Shown: piece by piece, positions 17,254-25,170 of the stretch
Numbering within the stretch: position 1 is the stretch's first letter
Layout: each line of letters opens with the position of its first letter
DNA from: JAUHXS01 sp965213575
GTDB lineage: Bacteria > Bacteroidota > Bacteroidia > Chitinophagales > JAUHXS01
Assembly: GCA_965213575.1 (NCBI GenBank)
Contig: CBDBZN010000028.1
Coordinates: 1 to 64,000 of the forward strand
Direction: 5' to 3'
Length of the DNA: 64,000 nt
The notes under the pieces: generated by a model
What the model saw: the letters and a program-made list of their open reading frames with translations, nothing else
Told to the model about the DNA's origin: nothing
Database searches by the model: none
Translations under genes and position numbers: made by a program

Positions 17254-20139
17254 ATGATAAACTTAACCTCAACCGATTCATTTGCTTCCCGACATATCGG
17301 CATTAACTCGCCTGATAGAGAGGCGATGCTGAAAGAAACTAACGCTGATTCTTTAGACAGTTTAGTTAATGAAACCATTCCCAATCAAATACGATTGAAG
17401 AACGAATTAAACATTCCTGAAGGCATAAGCGAATATCAATACTTAAGACAATTAAAAGAAACAGCGTCTAAAAACAAAGTATTCAAATCATATATTGGCA
17501 TGGGTTATAATGACTGCATCACGCCAAGTGTAATTTTGAGAAATATCTTTCAAAATCCGGGTTGGTATACACAATATACGCCTTATCAAGCAGAGATTGC
17601 CCAAGGAAGACTAGAGGCTTTATTAAATTTCCAAACAATGGTTGCGGACCTGACCGGATTAGAAATTGCAAACGCTTCTTTGTTAGACGAAGGCACTGCT
17701 GCTGCAGAAGCTATGACAATGTTGTTCAGTTATAAGAATAAAAGAGACATTACTGCTCCTAAATTTTTTGTATCTGATCAATGCCTACCTCAAACGATTG
17801 ATATTCTAAAAACACGTTCTGAACCTTTAGGAATAGAATTAGTTATTGGAGATTATAAAACAGCTTCGTTAGACGAAACTTATTTTGCTATCATCGTACA
17901 ATACCCTGAAACTGATGGAAATGTTAATAACTATGCTTCTTTCATCGCTGATGCTAAAAATAAGGGTGCGTATATAATTATGGCTGCGGACCTCATGAGC
18001 TTAGCTTTATTAGAAAGTCCGGGCAAGTTGGGAGCTGACGTGGCAGTAGGTAATACGCAGCGATTTGGCGTGCCGATGGGATATGGTGGCCCTCATGCAG
18101 CTTATTTTGCCACCAAAGACGAGTTTAAAAGACTTATTCCCGGAAGGATTATAGGCATTTCTATTGATGCAGATGGAAATGATGCCCTACGAATGGCGCT
18201 CCAAACTCGTGAACAACATATTAAAAGAGAGAAAGCCACTTCAAATATCTGCACTGCTCAAGCATTATTAGCTATTATGGCAGGTATGTATGCAGTTTAT
18301 CACGGATCAAAAGGTATCAAAAACATTGCTACTCGAATTCATTTACTTACTAAAAAATTAGCGAATGGATTAGCTGAATTAGACATTTCACAAGAAAATG
18401 AACACTTTTTTGATACGATAAAGTTTAAAGTCAACGACATTGCAGCACTTAAAAAACAGGCAGAATCAAATGCGCTGAATTTCAGATATACTGAAGATTT
18501 TGTTAGCATATCTATCAGTGAAAAAACTTTACCGGAGGATGTTCAAACTATTTTAGATGTTGTCGCAAAAGCAGTTAATAAATCAACCTTTACAATAGAT
18601 TTTAAGGAAGAAGTAGCTGTAGATTATCCTTCCGGCATTGCCAGAACGAACGATTATCTTACGCATAAGGTATTTAATAAATACCACTCTGAAACAGATA
18701 TGATGCGTTATATTAAGTCTTTAGAAAACAAAGACCTTTCGTTAACCCATTCTATGATCTCTTTGGGTTCTTGTACGATGAAATTAAATGCTGCCACTCA
18801 ATTGATCCCGGTGAGCTGGCCCGAGTTCTCTGACATTCACCCTTTTGCACCAATTGAGCAGACAAAAGGTTATCAGCAAGTTTTTAAAGAACTGGAACAA
18901 TATTTATCGGTGATTACCGGCTTTGATGCAACATCCCTACAACCAAATTCCGGTGCTCAAGGTGAATACGCCGGCTTAATGGTTATCAAAGCGTATCATG
19001 AAGACAATGGCAATCATCACCGAAATATCGTACTGATCCCGGCGTCTGCACACGGTACAAATCCTGCTAGTGCGATTATGGCAGGTATGAAAGTAGTCAT
19101 TATTAAAAGTGATAATGATGGCAAAATTGATATAGCAGACTTAAAATCAAAGGCAGAAGAGCACAGCAAAAATTTATCTTCATTAATGGTAACTTACCCG
19201 TCTACTCATGGTGTTTTCGAAGATTCGATTAAAGAAGTATGTGAAGTCATTCATAAACATGGCGGACAAGTATATATGGATGGTGCCAATATGAACGCAC
19301 AAGTTGGATTGACTAGTCCGGGGAATATCGGTGCTGATGTTTGTCATCTTAACTTGCATAAAACATTCAGTATCCCTCATGGAGGGGGTGGCCCCGGTAT
19401 TGGATCTATTTCTGTGGCAAAGCAATTAACACCTTTCTTACCGAGCAATCCAGTTATTAAAACCGGTGGAGAAAAAGCAATCAATGCAATTTCTGCTGCT
19501 CCCTGGGGGAGTGCCAACATCCTTTTAATCCCTTATGCCTACATCAAAATGTTAGGTAAAGAAGGAATTAAAGCTGCTACTCAAAATGCTATTTTAGGCG
19601 CTAATTATCTTAAAACAAAACTCGAAAAACATTATCCTATTTTATATGTTGGAGAAAAAGGCCGAGTAGCTCATGAATTTATCATTGATTTCAGAAAATT
19701 TAAACATTCTATTGGCATAGAAGTAGAAGATGTGGCAAAAAGATTGATTGATTATGGTTTTCATGCTCCTACTGTATCATTTCCGGTGCCGGGTACCATG
19801 ATGATTGAGCCTACAGAAAGTGAGTCAAAAGATGAGTTAGATCGTTTTGTAGAAACAATGATCAGTATTCGAGAAGAAATTCGCTCAGTAGAAGATGGTA
19901 CAGCCGATGAAAAAGATAATGTTTTAAAAAATGCTCCGCATACCGCTACTGCTGTTGTTGCGGATGACTGGCAGCATGCTTATTCACGAGAAAAAGCGGC
20001 GTATCCACTTCCATTTGTTAGAGAACGAAAATTTTGGCCGTCTGTAAGAAGAATCAACAATACGTATGGCGACAGGAATTTGATCTGCACTTGTCCTCCG
20101 ACTGAAGCTTATGCAGAAGAGGAAAGTGTGGTGGCTTAG
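17254..20139 (+). CDS. gcvP: Glycine dehydrogenase (decarboxylating), P-protein
   Basis: At 961 residues this is the single-chain homodimeric P-protein of the glycine cleavage system, which decarboxylates glycine and passes the aminomethyl group to the lipoyl H-protein. The N-terminal half has MGYNDCITPSVILRNI and DEGTAAAEAM; the C-terminal half carries SLGSCTMKLNAA, the PLP-binding lysine K703 in NLHKTFSIPHGGGGPG, and AHEFIIDFR. The C-terminus FWPSVRRINNTYGDRNL is typical. The gcvT and gcvH genes are not in this window. A dispersed repeat follows immediately downstream. Confidence 0.97.
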   Translation: MINLTSTDSFASRHIGINSPDREAMLKETNADSLDSLVNETIPNQIRLKNELNIPEGISEYQYLRQLKETASKNKVFKSYIGMGYNDCITPSVILRNIFQNPGWYTQYTPYQAEIAQGRLEALLNFQTMVADLTGLEIANASLLDEGTAAAEAMTMLFSYKNKRDITAPKFFVSDQCLPQTIDILKTRSEPLGIELVIGDYKTASLDETYFAIIVQYPETDGNVNNYASFIADAKNKGAYIIMAADLMSLALLESPGKLGADVAVGNTQRFGVPMGYGGPHAAYFATKDEFKRLIPGRIIGISIDADGNDALRMALQTREQHIKREKATSNICTAQALLAIMAGMYAVYHGSKGIKNIATRIHLLTKKLANGLAELDISQENEHFFDTIKFKVNDIAALKKQAESNALNFRYTEDFVSISISEKTLPEDVQTILDVVAKAVNKSTFTIDFKEEVAVDYPSGIARTNDYLTHKVFNKYHSETDMMRYIKSLENKDLSLTHSMISLGSCTMKLNAATQLIPVSWPEFSDIHPFAPIEQTKGYQQVFKELEQYLSVITGFDATSLQPNSGAQGEYAGLMVIKAYHEDNGNHHRNIVLIPASAHGTNPASAIMAGMKVVIIKSDNDGKIDIADLKSKAEEHSKNLSSLMVTYPSTHGVFEDSIKEVCEVIHKHGGQVYMDGANMNAQVGLTSPGNIGADVCHLNLHKTFSIPHGGGGPGIGSISVAKQLTPFLPSNPVIKTGGEKAINAISAAPWGSANILLIPYAYIKMLGKEGIKAATQNAILGANYLKTKLEKHYPILYVGEKGRVAHEFIIDFRKFKHSIGIEVEDVAKRLIDYGFHAPTVSFPVPGTMMIEPTESESKDELDRFVETMISIREEIRSVEDGTADEKDNVLKNAPHTATAVVADDWQHAYSREKAAYPLPFVRERKFWPSVRRINNTYGDRNLICTCPPTEAYAEEESVVA

Positions 20140-20177
20140 AGGTGATTTCCTTTGGAATTAAAATATATTTTTAATTC

Positions 20178-20380
20178 GGCACATTCGCAAGTAGACAGTC
20201 TTTTAAAATCCTAAATCTCTGGGTGGGAAACGGCCTTTTTTTCAAGAAAAAAGTATATAAATAAATATTGCTAAAAACTACCTCGATATTTAAGAAATTA
20301 TATCAAAATCGAGTTAATTTTTATTGCCAAATTTTCTTTAATCCAATCAAGCCAATAGTTTTGGCACTTATGAATCTGCC
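20178..20380 (-). repeat. Dispersed miniature repeat, copy 2
   Basis: This 203-base copy lies between the convergent gcvP and carboxypeptidase-regulatory-domain genes. Its ends are imperfect inverted repeats (GGCACATTCGCAAGTA, and GGCAGATTCATAAGTG read on the other strand; 12 of 16 match). On the minus strand the internal blocks run in the same order as copy 1: TTTCTTAAATATCGAGGTA, CTTGAAAAAAAGGCCG and TTTAGGATTTTAAAA. A stem CTCGAT/ATCGAG brackets the first block. Its last base is the G of the neighbouring gene's TAG stop. Confidence 0.75.
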
Positions 20381-21003
20381 TAATTCTTCCTCTTAAAATC
20401 ACCCCTTTTCCAGGCTTCAAAGAATTGTCCCCAGGCAATGGGGTTGAAGATATTCATTGGTGGCAGCTGGCCGGCATAATAAAATTTAGCTGCTTGTTGA
20501 CGTATATAATAATCCTTGTTTTCATTAGCATCCATCGCCATAGCATCGCCGATCTCTTTCAATCGTTCTCTTTCCAAATTCTTTCTGGCTCTTTCCAGAT
20601 CATCATCCGGAATATTTAAACTGAGAAATGCTTGCCTGAACTGCTCCGGTGTTGGCCAAGGATAGATAACCGTCTCCGGTAAATGGATGGTATCTTGCGT
20701 CAGTAACTGAATAATTGAATATTTACTCTCTTTTAACTTACGAGGAATTATATATTCTGCTCTTGCATACCCTACACTTGAAAAAATAACTGTATCTCCC
20801 GTTCTGGCTACTAAAGAAAAGAAACCTCTATAATCACTAATTGTTCCTCTATTTTCATCTTTAATAAGTACACTGGCATACGGTATGGATTGTAGGCTAT
20901 CACTAGTTATGATCAATCCTGAAAATTGCACCAGTTTATTATCTTGGGCATAACTAATTGTAAAAATGAGAGTAAGAATGAGACAGCCTAAAAGTTTTTT
21001 CAT
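20380..21003 (-). CDS. Secreted carboxypeptidase-regulatory-like domain protein
   Basis: The 207-residue protein has a signal peptide (MKKLLGCLILTLIFTISYAQ) and then a CarboxypepD_reg-like beta-sandwich (residues about 25-100: FSGLIITSDSLQSIPYASVLIK, RGTISDYRGFFSLVARTGDTVIFSSVGY). This is the pre-albumin-like fold often seen at the N-terminus of TonB-dependent receptors, but here it stands alone. The C-terminal half is charged and helical, ending in a short FEAWKRGDFKRKN tail. The role is unknown. Its promoter region is shared, divergently, with arsR. The TAG stop overlaps the end of repeat copy 2. Confidence 0.82.
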   Translation of the reverse strand: MKKLLGCLILTLIFTISYAQDNKLVQFSGLIITSDSLQSIPYASVLIKDENRGTISDYRGFFSLVARTGDTVIFSSVGYARAEYIIPRKLKESKYSIIQLLTQDTIHLPETVIYPWPTPEQFRQAFLSLNIPDDDLERARKNLERERLKEIGDAMAMDANENKDYYIRQQAAKFYYAGQLPPMNIFNPIAWGQFFEAWKRGDFKRKN

Positions 21004-21070
21004 GTCTTCAGTTAACTTATCAAAGTTATTATTTATTATTTGGCATTAAAAGTATTTGCTTAGTTTCTAT

Positions 21071-21092
21071 TTTATCGTAAATTTACGATAAA
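21071..21092. promoter_or_regulatory. Perfect 22-bp palindrome, probable ArsR operator
   Basis: The half-site TTTATCGTAAA is followed immediately by its exact reverse complement. The site ends 12 bases before the arsR ATG and lies in the 101-base gap shared with the divergent gene at 20380-21003. Size, symmetry and the ATCG/CGAT arms suit a dimeric winged-helix repressor of the ArsR/SmtB family, so autoregulation by ArsR is the natural reading. Confidence 0.8.
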
Positions 21093-21104
21093 GAGCGTTT
21101 ATAC

Positions 21105-21437
21105 ATGCATTTACAAAAAAACAAAAAATTCGATCAAAAAGAAGCGGAAGTTGCCCGCCTTTTCAAAGCCCTCTCCCACCCGGCACGTATCAGTATTTTA
21201 AAGCTTCTGGCTCAAAAACAAACTTGTGTATGCGGAAGCATAGTAAATGAATTACCCCTGTCACAATCTACTGTATCGCAACATTTAAAAGAATTAAAAT
21301 TGGCCGGATTGATAAAAGGAGCTATTGACGGCCCTAAAGTTTGTTACTGTATCAATATAGAAACTTGGGAAAAACTAAAAATCTTCTCTCAAGATTTTTT
21401 TAACTTTATAGACACGTCAAATCAAATAACCTGCTAA
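21105..21437 (+). CDS. arsR: ArsR family metalloregulator
   Basis: The 110-residue winged-helix repressor has the ArsR core HPARISILKLLAQK and the recognition helix LSQSTVSQHLKELKLAGLI. Cysteines suited to As(III) or metal binding are present at C41 and C43 (TCVCGSIV) and near the C-terminal wing at C80 and C82 (VCYC). Binding of arsenite would release it from the palindrome just upstream. It is the first gene of arsR-arsM-arsC-hydrolase, all in one direction with short gaps (10 and 16 bases, then an overlap). Confidence 0.94.
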   Translation: MHLQKNKKFDQKEAEVARLFKALSHPARISILKLLAQKQTCVCGSIVNELPLSQSTVSQHLKELKLAGLIKGAIDGPKVCYCINIETWEKLKIFSQDFFNFIDTSNQITC

Positions 21438-21447
21438 AAATTTTGCT

Positions 21448-22290
21448 ATGAGTCAATCTAAATCTATTAAAAAGCTCGTTAAAGAAAAATACGGGGAAAT
21501 AGCTGATCAATCAAAAGAAGAAAACCTCAGCTCATGTTGCGGAGCAGGTGGCTGTTCTACGGTAGATTATACCATTATGAGTGATGATTATACTTCCGTT
21601 GAAGGCTATAATGAAGATGCTGACTTAGGCTTAGGATGCGGCATTCCTACAACTTTTGCACAAATTAAACACGGTGACACGGTGATTGACTTAGGCTCGG
21701 GAGCAGGTAACGATGTTTTTGTAGCAAGAAGCTTAACAGGATCAAAAGGAAAAGTTATCGGTGTGGACATGACGCCAAAGATGATTGAAAAAGCCGAAGA
21801 AAATAATAAAAAACTAGGTTATAAAAACGTGGAATTTCGTTTGGGTGAGATAGAAAAACTGCCCATAACCGCTAACACAGCTGATGTAGTTATCAGTAAT
21901 TGTGTGCTGAATCTAGTGCCAAATAAAACAAAGGCATTTAAAGAAATGTTTCGGATCACTATGCCGGGCGGCCATTTCAGTGTATCAGACGTAGTACTGA
22001 TCGGAGAATTGCCTCCCAACTTAAAAGAAGCCAGCGAAATGTATGCCGGCTGTGTTTCGGGTGCTATCCAAAAAGGGGATTATCTGATTAAGCTGCAACA
22101 AGCAGGGTTTGAACATATTAAAGTTCAAAAGCAAAAGGAGATTATTATCCCGGAAGATATTTTAAGTAATTACATGTCGAAGCAAGAAATAAAGGAATAC
22201 AAAAATGATGGCACCGGCATCTTCAGCATTACGGTCTTTGGACAAAAACCTGTAGAAAATTATTGTATTCCCGGAAGCGGATGCTGCTAA
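21448..22290 (+). CDS. arsM: Arsenite S-adenosylmethionine methyltransferase
   Basis: The 280-residue class I methyltransferase has the SAM motif VIDLGSGAGNDVF. Three cysteines are placed as the conserved As(III)-binding set: C64 in GLGCGIPT, C152 in ISNCVLNL and C202 in YAGCVSGA. An extra N-terminal CC/C cluster (SSCCGAGGC) and a Cys-rich tail (PGSGCC) may help capture arsenic. The enzyme methylates arsenite stepwise. Its dimethyl product is the substrate of the radical SAM ArsS encoded at 4864-5946. It sits 10 bases after arsR. Confidence 0.95.
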   Translation: MSQSKSIKKLVKEKYGEIADQSKEENLSSCCGAGGCSTVDYTIMSDDYTSVEGYNEDADLGLGCGIPTTFAQIKHGDTVIDLGSGAGNDVFVARSLTGSKGKVIGVDMTPKMIEKAEENNKKLGYKNVEFRLGEIEKLPITANTADVVISNCVLNLVPNKTKAFKEMFRITMPGGHFSVSDVVLIGELPPNLKEASEMYAGCVSGAIQKGDYLIKLQQAGFEHIKVQKQKEIIIPEDILSNYMSKQEIKEYKNDGTGIFSITVFGQKPVENYCIPGSGCC

Positions 22291-22306
22291 TATTAACTCA
22301 ATTTAA

Positions 22307-22732
22307 ATGGATAAAACTAAAAAACAAATATTAATTCTTTGTACCGGAAACTCTTGTAGAAGCCAAATGGCTGAAGGATTTATGAGAAAATATGCCGGTG
22401 ATAGAGCAGAAATATACAGTGCAGGTGTAATGACGCATGGCGTAAATCCTAAGGCAATTGAAGTGATGAAAGAAACAGGAATAGATATCAGCCATCATAC
22501 TTCTGATTTAATGGATAAATACGTAGGTAATCCTTTTGATTATATTATTACGGTCTGCGATAATGCAAAAGAGAATTGTCCTTATTTTCCCGGAAATGCT
22601 ACAAGGCTTCATCAAAACTTCCCCGATCCGGTGGATGCTACCGGCGACAAGGAGGAAATATTAAACACTTACCGGCATACCAGAGATCTGATTAATGAGT
22701 ATTGTAAAGACTTTGCAAATCAATATTTGTGA
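22307..22732 (+). CDS. arsC: Arsenate reductase, thioredoxin-coupled (low-molecular-weight phosphatase fold)
   Basis: This 141-residue protein has the P-loop CTGNSCR (C12 to R18, Cx5R) of low-molecular-weight tyrosine phosphatases plus the cysteine pair C84 and C91 in VCDNAKENCPYF. That is the three-cysteine relay of pI258-type arsenate reductases. It reduces arsenate to arsenite and is regenerated by thioredoxin. DPVDATG near the C-terminus gives the acid-loop Asp. The TGA stop overlaps the GTG start of the next gene. Confidence 0.93.
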   Translation: MDKTKKQILILCTGNSCRSQMAEGFMRKYAGDRAEIYSAGVMTHGVNPKAIEVMKETGIDISHHTSDLMDKYVGNPFDYIITVCDNAKENCPYFPGNATRLHQNFPDPVDATGDKEEILNTYRHTRDLINEYCKDFANQYL

Positions 22733-23382
22733 GCGAACATACTTTTATAGTCCACAAAACTACTCGTTATAGCACTTACGGCGAATTAACTTCTCAAACA
22801 AAATATATTTGGTTCGTTTTCCATGGATATGGCCAATTAGCTAAGTTCTTTATTCGAAAGTTTAACTCGCTTAATGAAGCAGAACATTTTATCGTAGCTC
22901 CGGAAGGGTTGCACCGGTTTTATTTGCAAGGGCATAATGGCAGGGTAGGTGCATCTTGGATGACGAAAGAAGCTAGGTTGGATGATATTAAAGATTATAT
23001 AAATTTCTCCGATCAACTCTTTACGCACATTATGGATCAAGTAGGAGGCGAAGTAAAAGTAAATATATTAGGATTTTCTCAAGGTGCAGCTACGGTTTCT
23101 CGCTGGATAAGCCAAAGTAAAATTGATTTAAAGATTGATAATTTCATTTTATGGGCAAGTGTGTTTCCACCGGATATTGATTTTGAAATTAATAAAGTCC
23201 GTTTAAATAATGCAAACGTTATATTAGTAATAGGTAATGAAGATGAGTTTGTCTCTGCTGATATGGTTCAACAACATACTTCCATCTTAGGCCATAATCA
23301 AATAAAGCATACTGTAGTTGAGTTTGAAGGCAAACATGATATTACTAAAGAAGGATTGGAGAAATTAATTGAGCTTATTTAA
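22729..23382 (+). CDS. Alpha/beta hydrolase (phospholipase/carboxylesterase-like) in the ars operon
   Basis: The 217-residue serine hydrolase is of the Abhydrolase_2 kind. It has the oxyanion segment FHGYGQLAKFF, the nucleophile elbow LGFSQGAAT (Ser in GFSQG), a later Asp in GNEDEFV and a final His in EGKHDI. It is predicted cytoplasmic. The start is GTG at 22729, overlapping the arsC stop by four bases (GTGA), so the two are translationally coupled. The substrate is unknown. Such an esterase is not a standard ars operon member, so a role with arsenic-containing metabolites is possible but unproven. Confidence 0.85.
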   Translation: MSEHTFIVHKTTRYSTYGELTSQTKYIWFVFHGYGQLAKFFIRKFNSLNEAEHFIVAPEGLHRFYLQGHNGRVGASWMTKEARLDDIKDYINFSDQLFTHIMDQVGGEVKVNILGFSQGAATVSRWISQSKIDLKIDNFILWASVFPPDIDFEINKVRLNNANVILVIGNEDEFVSADMVQQHTSILGHNQIKHTVVEFEGKHDITKEGLEKLIELI

Positions 23383-23409
23383 TTTTATATGTAAAAACAT
23401 TTGGCTCAT

Positions 23410-23426
23410 ATTACATTAAATGTAAT
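23410..23426. other. Small perfect hairpin after the ars operon
   Basis: ATTACAT pairs with ATGTAAT around a TAA loop, 28 bases after the hydrolase stop. No T-tract follows, so termination is uncertain. Confidence 0.3.
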
Positions 23427-23547
23427 AGCGCAAAACGCCAGATCAATTTTTAATTCAAGAGAAAGCTACAACTCAAATATTTACTAAAATCATCTCCCTA
23501 CAAATCACTTTTTTACTTTATCTTCAATTTATAAATTTCTTGAAAAA

Positions 23548-24993
23548 ATGAAGGAGGATCAACTTTTAATAAAAGAAACACCTTCAAATGATCATCCCCG
23601 CCCTCCTAAGCGCAATGTTTTAAAAGCGTTAAAAGAGGCTATCACCGGTACAGAAGTTGATTACACGAAAATAAGCCTTCAAAAAGCTATTTTTCTTCTT
23701 GCTATTCCCATGATCTTAGAATTGGTCATGGAATCAACTTTTGCTATAGTTGATATCTATTTTGTAGGAAAAATCGGTGCATCAGCTGTTGCTACCGTTG
23801 GCCTTACAGAAACTTATCTGTTTTTATTGTATTCCATTGCAATGGGGTTAGCAATGGCAGTTACTGCAATAATTGCAAGGAGAATTGGCGAAAAGAAAAA
23901 TGAGGATGCCAATATATCAGCCGTTCAATCTATATTACTCGCTGTTTTAGCATCCATTCCATTTGCTATAGGAGGCATCTTTTTCTCTAAAGAGTTGCTT
24001 GCTTTAATGGGTGCTGATGAATGGAGCATCAATACCGGATATTCTTATACACAATGGATGCTTGGCAGTAATGGCATTATAATATTATTGTCTGTAATGA
24101 ATGCTATTTTTCGTGGTGCCGGAGATGCCGCTATTGCTATGCGGGTGCTTTGGATTGCAAATATGTTTAACATTGTTTTGGACCCTATCTTGATTTTTGG
24201 CTGGGGCCCTATTCCTGCCTTCGGACTTGAAGGAGCTGCTATAGCTACTACTGTAGGGCGTAGTATTGGCGTGGCCATACAATTATGGACATTAGTAAAA
24301 GGAAGTAAACATATTCAACTCAAACTATCGCAAGTATATTGGGACGGCATCGCTATGGTAAATATCATAAAAACCTCACTGGGCGGCGTAGGACAAATGA
24401 TTATAGGTATGACTTCCTGGATATTTTTAATGCGAATATTAGCTGATATAGGAAATGATACTGTTGCAGGAGCCACTATCGCACTTCGCATTCTGATGTT
24501 TACTTTAATGCCTGCGTGGGGATTATCAAATGCTGCTGCTACATTGGTAGGACAAAATTTAGGTGCCGGAGATCCGGATCGTGCAGAAGCTACCGTTTGG
24601 AAGATAGGCGTTTATAACATGATGTTCCTACTGATGGTTTCTGTTATTTATTTCTTCTTCAGAAATTCGCTAATGGAAATATTTACTGACAATGATGCAG
24701 TAATAGCGGTTGGTAGTAAATGGCTGCAAATATTATCTTATTCATATTTTATATATGGATGGTGGATGGTGGCCACTCAAGCATTTAATGGTGCAGGGGA
24801 TACACAAACGCCTACTAAAATTAACTTTGTTTTCTTTTGGCTTATACAAATTCCCCTATCATACTTATTGGCGGCAACACTAAACTGGGGGTATTCGGGA
24901 GTTTTTTGGAGTGTATTCTTTTCTGAAACCAGCGCAGGCATTTTTACCCTTTGGCTTTTTTCAAAAGGAAAATGGAAAACAAAAAAAGTATAG
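23548..24993 (+). CDS. MATE family efflux transporter
   Basis: The 481-residue integral membrane protein is predicted to have 12 helices, with the MATE-typical pseudo-repeat: residues about 45-265 (AIFLLAIPMILELVMEST; LGLxxA-like RGAGDA segment) and about 265-480 (FNGAGDTQTP in the second half). It exports cations or drugs using Na+ or H+ gradients. It lies 165 bases after the ars operon in the same direction. There is no sign that it handles arsenic, and the gap contains a hairpin, so it is probably separate. Confidence 0.92.
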   Translation: MKEDQLLIKETPSNDHPRPPKRNVLKALKEAITGTEVDYTKISLQKAIFLLAIPMILELVMESTFAIVDIYFVGKIGASAVATVGLTETYLFLLYSIAMGLAMAVTAIIARRIGEKKNEDANISAVQSILLAVLASIPFAIGGIFFSKELLALMGADEWSINTGYSYTQWMLGSNGIIILLSVMNAIFRGAGDAAIAMRVLWIANMFNIVLDPILIFGWGPIPAFGLEGAAIATTVGRSIGVAIQLWTLVKGSKHIQLKLSQVYWDGIAMVNIIKTSLGGVGQMIIGMTSWIFLMRILADIGNDTVAGATIALRILMFTLMPAWGLSNAAATLVGQNLGAGDPDRAEATVWKIGVYNMMFLLMVSVIYFFFRNSLMEIFTDNDAVIAVGSKWLQILSYSYFIYGWWMVATQAFNGAGDTQTPTKINFVFFWLIQIPLSYLLAATLNWGYSGVFWSVFFSETSAGIFTLWLFSKGKWKTKKV

Positions 24994-25147
24994 CAACCTT
25001 ATAGCTTAAGCATTAAATAATAGTTAAATTTGTAGCAAAATATTTTTATAAATTACTAACCTCTTTAAATACTTTTTAAACAATTACTTAGTTTCCGCTC
25101 ATTATTAAACTTCATAAGAATAGCCACGGAAACATTAAAATTGGTAT

Positions 25148-25155
25148 TAAGTTTG
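25148..25155 (+). promoter_or_regulatory. Probable -7 element for the L,D-transpeptidase gene
   Basis: TAAGTTTG fits TAnnTTTG and ends 15 bases before the start codon. Another match, TAAATTTG, lies at 25025-25032. No clear -33 TTG is seen at the ideal spacing. Confidence 0.4.
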
Positions 25156-25170
25156 TATCATTAATTATCT

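Noticed and set aside
23400..24993. MATE transporter as the arsenic exporter of the ars operon
   Set aside because: It is separated by 165 bases with a hairpin, and MATE proteins are drug/cation antiporters with no arsenic-specific feature visible here.
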